A stretch of 6,674 nt of DNA. Origin: VRUE01 sp044867645. Its GTDB lineage: Bacteria > Actinomycetota > Thermoleophilia > Solirubrobacterales > 70-9. Position numbers and translations under genes: made by a program. The notes below the pieces were generated by a model. That model saw only the letters and a list, made by a program, of their open reading frames with translations, made no database searches and had not been told where the DNA came from. Position 1 is the stretch's first letter. Every line of letters starts with the position of its first letter. The DNA lies in assembly GCA_044867645.1 (NCBI GenBank), contig JBIOVI010000038.1:1-6674 (forward strand). The letters are read 5' to 3'. Shown here one piece after another: positions 4,760 through 6,674 of the stretch.

Positions 4760-6625
4760 CTAGTTCGCGTACCTGTCGAACCAGAGCGTGAAGGCGATCA
4801 AGCCCCAAAGCTGGCGGCTGAGATCGTCGCGGCCGGAGCAGTGGCGGTCGAGCTGAGCGGTCACGGCGGCGGGATCGAGCCAGCCCTGTCGCGACAGCGT
4901 CTCGGCCGAGAGCACTTCGCGCGCGAACCCCTGCAACGGCCCCCGCAGCCAGGCGGCGACGGGGATCGAGAACCCCTGCTTGGGCCCGCGCAGGATCTCT
5001 TTCGGCAGCAACGGGGCCAGGGCACGGCGAAGCAGGCGCTTCTTGGCCAGCCCCCGGACCTTGAGCGGGGTGGCGAGACCATTCGCCATCGCGGCAACCT
5101 CGGTATCGAGGAAGGGGACCCGCAGCTCCAAGGAGTGCGCCATGCTGGTGCGGTCGGTCTTGACCAGCAGATCGTCGACCAGATAGATGCCCAAGTCGAC
5201 GTCCTGCAGGCGGGCGAGCGGCTCGGCCCCCGCCGTTTCCGCGTAGCGCTCGCGGTAGAGGTCGACGGGATCCCAACCGGGATCGCGACCATCGAGCAGC
5301 GAGGCCCGCTGCCCGGGCCCGAAGATCTCCTTCCAGGCGTGATGGCGCTCCAGCGGCGGCAGGCCCGCCCCGCGGGCGAAGCGCTTCGCTTTGTAGTCGA
5401 AGCTGACCTTCGCGTCGGAGCTGGGCAGCAGCTCGGCGAGCGGTGCGGCGAGCGCGGCGAGGCGGCCGACGCGTGCCGCCAGCAGATCCGCCACGTAGGT
5501 GTAGTAGCCGCCGAAGAGCTCGTCGCCACCCTCGCCCGAGAGCGCGACCTTGACCTCGCCCGCCGCCAGCTCTGAGACGAGATAGGTGGGCAACGCCGAG
5601 GAGTCGCCAAAGGGCTCGTCGAACGCCCCGACCAGCTTCGGGAAGAGGTCGACCGCATCGGGCCGCAGGACGATCTCGTGGTGGTCGGTGCCATAACGCT
5701 CGGCGACCAGGCGCGCCCGGTCGAGCTCGTCGAAGCTCGACTCCTCGAAGCCGACCGAGAACGTCTTCACCGGCTCGCCCTGCTCGCCTGCCGCAAGGGC
5801 CGTGATGCCCGCCGAGTCGACCCCACCCGAGAGCAGCACGCCGACCGGGACGTCGGCGACCAGGTGGGCGCGGATCGAGTCGCGCAGGGTCTCGCGCAAC
5901 TCGTCCGCCAGCTCGCCGGCGGGACCGCGCCTGGCCCGCCCCGCGGCGACCGGCGCCGGCCTGGCGTACCGCGTCTGCTCGAGCGACCCGTCGCGCCAGG
6001 TGAGCAGGGTGCCGGCGGGCAGCTTGCGTGCCTCGGCGAAGATCGTCAACGGAGCGGGGATCGAGTTGAAAGCGAGGTAGGCGGCGACCGCGCGAGGGTC
6101 GATCGCGCGCGAGAAGCCCGGCTGCTCGAGCATCGCCTTCAGCTCGGAGGCGAAGGAAAGCGTCCCCCCGGCGACCCCGTAGTAGAGCGGCTTGATCCCG
6201 AAGCGATCGCGGGCGAGAAGGAGGCGGTGGGAGCGTGCGTCCCAAAGCGCGATGGCGAACATCCCGCGCAGGCGCTCGACGAAGCCGTCCCCGTGCTCCT
6301 CGTAGAGGTGGACCAGCACCTCGGTGTCCGAGGCGGTGGCGAAGCGATGCCCGCGGCGCTCCAGCTCGCCGCGCAGCTCACGGTAGTTATAGATCTCGCC
6401 GTTCTGGACGACGGTGACGCTGCCGTCCTCGTTGGAGATCGGCTGGTCGCCGCCCTCGAGGTCGATGATCGAGAGGCGCCGCATCGCCAGCGCCACCCCA
6501 CCGTCGTGGAAGATCCCGTCGCTGTCGGGGCCGCGGTGGACGAGGCGCGCGTTCATCCTCTTCACCGCCTCGAGGTCCGCAACGGCGCCCCGTTCCGCCG
6601 TGGCCACTCCACAGATGCCGCACAT
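4760..6625 (-). CDS. asnB: Asparagine synthetase B, glutamine-hydrolysing
   Basis: This cytoplasmic enzyme makes asparagine from aspartate, ATP and glutamine. Ammonia from glutamine travels from the N-terminal amidase domain to the C-terminal synthetase domain. I chose the ATG at 6625-6623 because it gives 'MCGICGV', placing the catalytic nucleophile at Cys2 after Met removal. The upstream in-frame TTG would bury it. The protein is 621 residues, usual for bacterial AsnB. In the amidase domain are 'RGPDSDG' (31-37), 'RRLSIIDLEGG' (49-59), 'NGEIYNY' (75-81) and 'SDTEVLVHLYEEHG' (99-112). In the synthetase domain are the ATP pyrophosphate loop SGGVDS (266-271), 'LSGEGGDELFGGYYTY' (362-377) and 'RTSMAHSLELRVPFLD' (492-507). 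All key residues look intact. A paralogue acting on another carboxylate cannot be excluded, since AsnB-like genes also occur in glycan clusters. No clear ribosome binding site or promoter is visible in the 49 bases upstream. Confidence 0.95.
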   Translation of the reverse strand: MCGICGVATAERGAVADLEAVKRMNARLVHRGPDSDGIFHDGGVALAMRRLSIIDLEGGDQPISNEDGSVTVVQNGEIYNYRELRGELERRGHRFATASDTEVLVHLYEEHGDGFVERLRGMFAIALWDARSHRLLLARDRFGIKPLYYGVAGGTLSFASELKAMLEQPGFSRAIDPRAVAAYLAFNSIPAPLTIFAEARKLPAGTLLTWRDGSLEQTRYARPAPVAAGRARRGPAGELADELRETLRDSIRAHLVADVPVGVLLSGGVDSAGITALAAGEQGEPVKTFSVGFEESSFDELDRARLVAERYGTDHHEIVLRPDAVDLFPKLVGAFDEPFGDSSALPTYLVSELAAGEVKVALSGEGGDELFGGYYTYVADLLAARVGRLAALAAPLAELLPSSDAKVSFDYKAKRFARGAGLPPLERHHAWKEIFGPGQRASLLDGRDPGWDPVDLYRERYAETAGAEPLARLQDVDLGIYLVDDLLVKTDRTSMAHSLELRVPFLDTEVAAMANGLATPLKVRGLAKKRLLRRALAPLLPKEILRGPKQGFSIPVAAWLRGPLQGFAREVLSAETLSRQGWLDPAAVTAQLDRHCSGRDDLSRQLWGLIAFTLWFDRYAN

Positions 6626-6674
6626 GGCGCGCAGTCTCGCAGGACGAACCGAGCCCAAACCAGACGTGGGGGGG
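6626..6674. other. Upstream region of asnB at the window edge
   Basis: Only 49 bases lie before the asnB start. On the minus strand they begin with a run of seven C and contain no convincing -10/-35 pair and no Shine-Dalgarno sequence near the ATG. The promoter probably lies beyond the window, or the message has a very short or absent leader. Confidence 0.4.

Noticed and set aside
3524..5575. 683-codon open frame on the plus strand
   Set aside because: It lies antisense to the wecA-like gene and asnB, both of which carry full family motifs. Its product is Arg/Gly/Asp/Glu-rich low-complexity sequence without a recognisable domain, as expected for the complement of GC-rich genes.
4473..6245. 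590-codon open frame on the minus strand overlapping asnB
   Set aside because: It is a different frame of the asnB and wecA coding sequence, dominated by Arg, Gly and Ala. The asnB frame holds every catalytic motif.
6626..6658. Upstream TTG start for asnB giving 11 extra residues
   Set aside because: It would place the catalytic Cys internally; AsnB needs Cys exposed directly after the initiator Met. The ATG at 6625 gives MCGICG.
6661..6674. Run of G at the window end as a structural element
   Set aside because: Seven G at the edge of the window, with no repeat of the tract and no further context, does not support a quadruplex or other element.

Overview
The window is a GC-rich, almost fully coding bacterial segment. 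Every supported gene lies on the minus strand, so transcription runs from high to low coordinates. Gene content points to an actinobacterium. A WecA/Rfe-type GlcNAc-1-phosphate transferase, then a small AtpI-like membrane protein, then atpB-atpE-atpF-atpH-atpA is the order I know from mycobacteria, where rfe and Rv1303 precede atpB. The alpha subunit also carries an 'APADEAAP' stretch close to the 'APASDPAG' type I recall from Streptomyces. However, the delta subunit is of ordinary length (177 aa), b and delta are separate genes, and alpha lacks the small insertion seen in mycobacterial alpha. This argues against Mycobacterium or Streptomyces and suggests a deeper actinobacterial lineage, possibly Thermoleophilia. 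That placement is inference.

Layout, in transcription order: asparagine synthetase B (6625-4760); a 9-base gap; a polyprenyl-phosphate GlcNAc-1-phosphate transferase of the WecA/MraY family (4750-3566); the only sizeable gap, 133 bases, which holds candidate promoter elements and an inverted repeat; an AtpI-like gene (3432-3061); atpB (3064-2156, overlapping the previous stop as ATGA); atpE (2137-1871); atpF (1861-1271); atpH (1268-735); and the first 238 codons of atpA (715-2), cut by the window edge. No intergenic stretch exceeds 300 bases.

Functionally there are two groups. The first pair makes asparagine and starts polyprenyl-linked glycan assembly for the envelope. The second group encodes the membrane Fo sector (a, c, b), the delta stalk and the start of F1 of a proton-type F-type ATP synthase. 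Within each group genes are spaced 2 to 19 bases apart or overlap, so each probably forms one transcript. The 133-base gap is the natural place for an atp promoter.

I see no mobile element, CRISPR array, tRNA, rRNA or novel defence or biosynthetic system. This is mainly a housekeeping region. The points worth a second look are a tandem decapeptide repeat at the C-terminus of the WecA-like protein, an inverted repeat over a possible -35 box, two leaderless-looking GTG starts each 9 bases after a TAG stop, an N-terminal hydrophobic segment on subunit a, and asnB next to the wecA-atp block.
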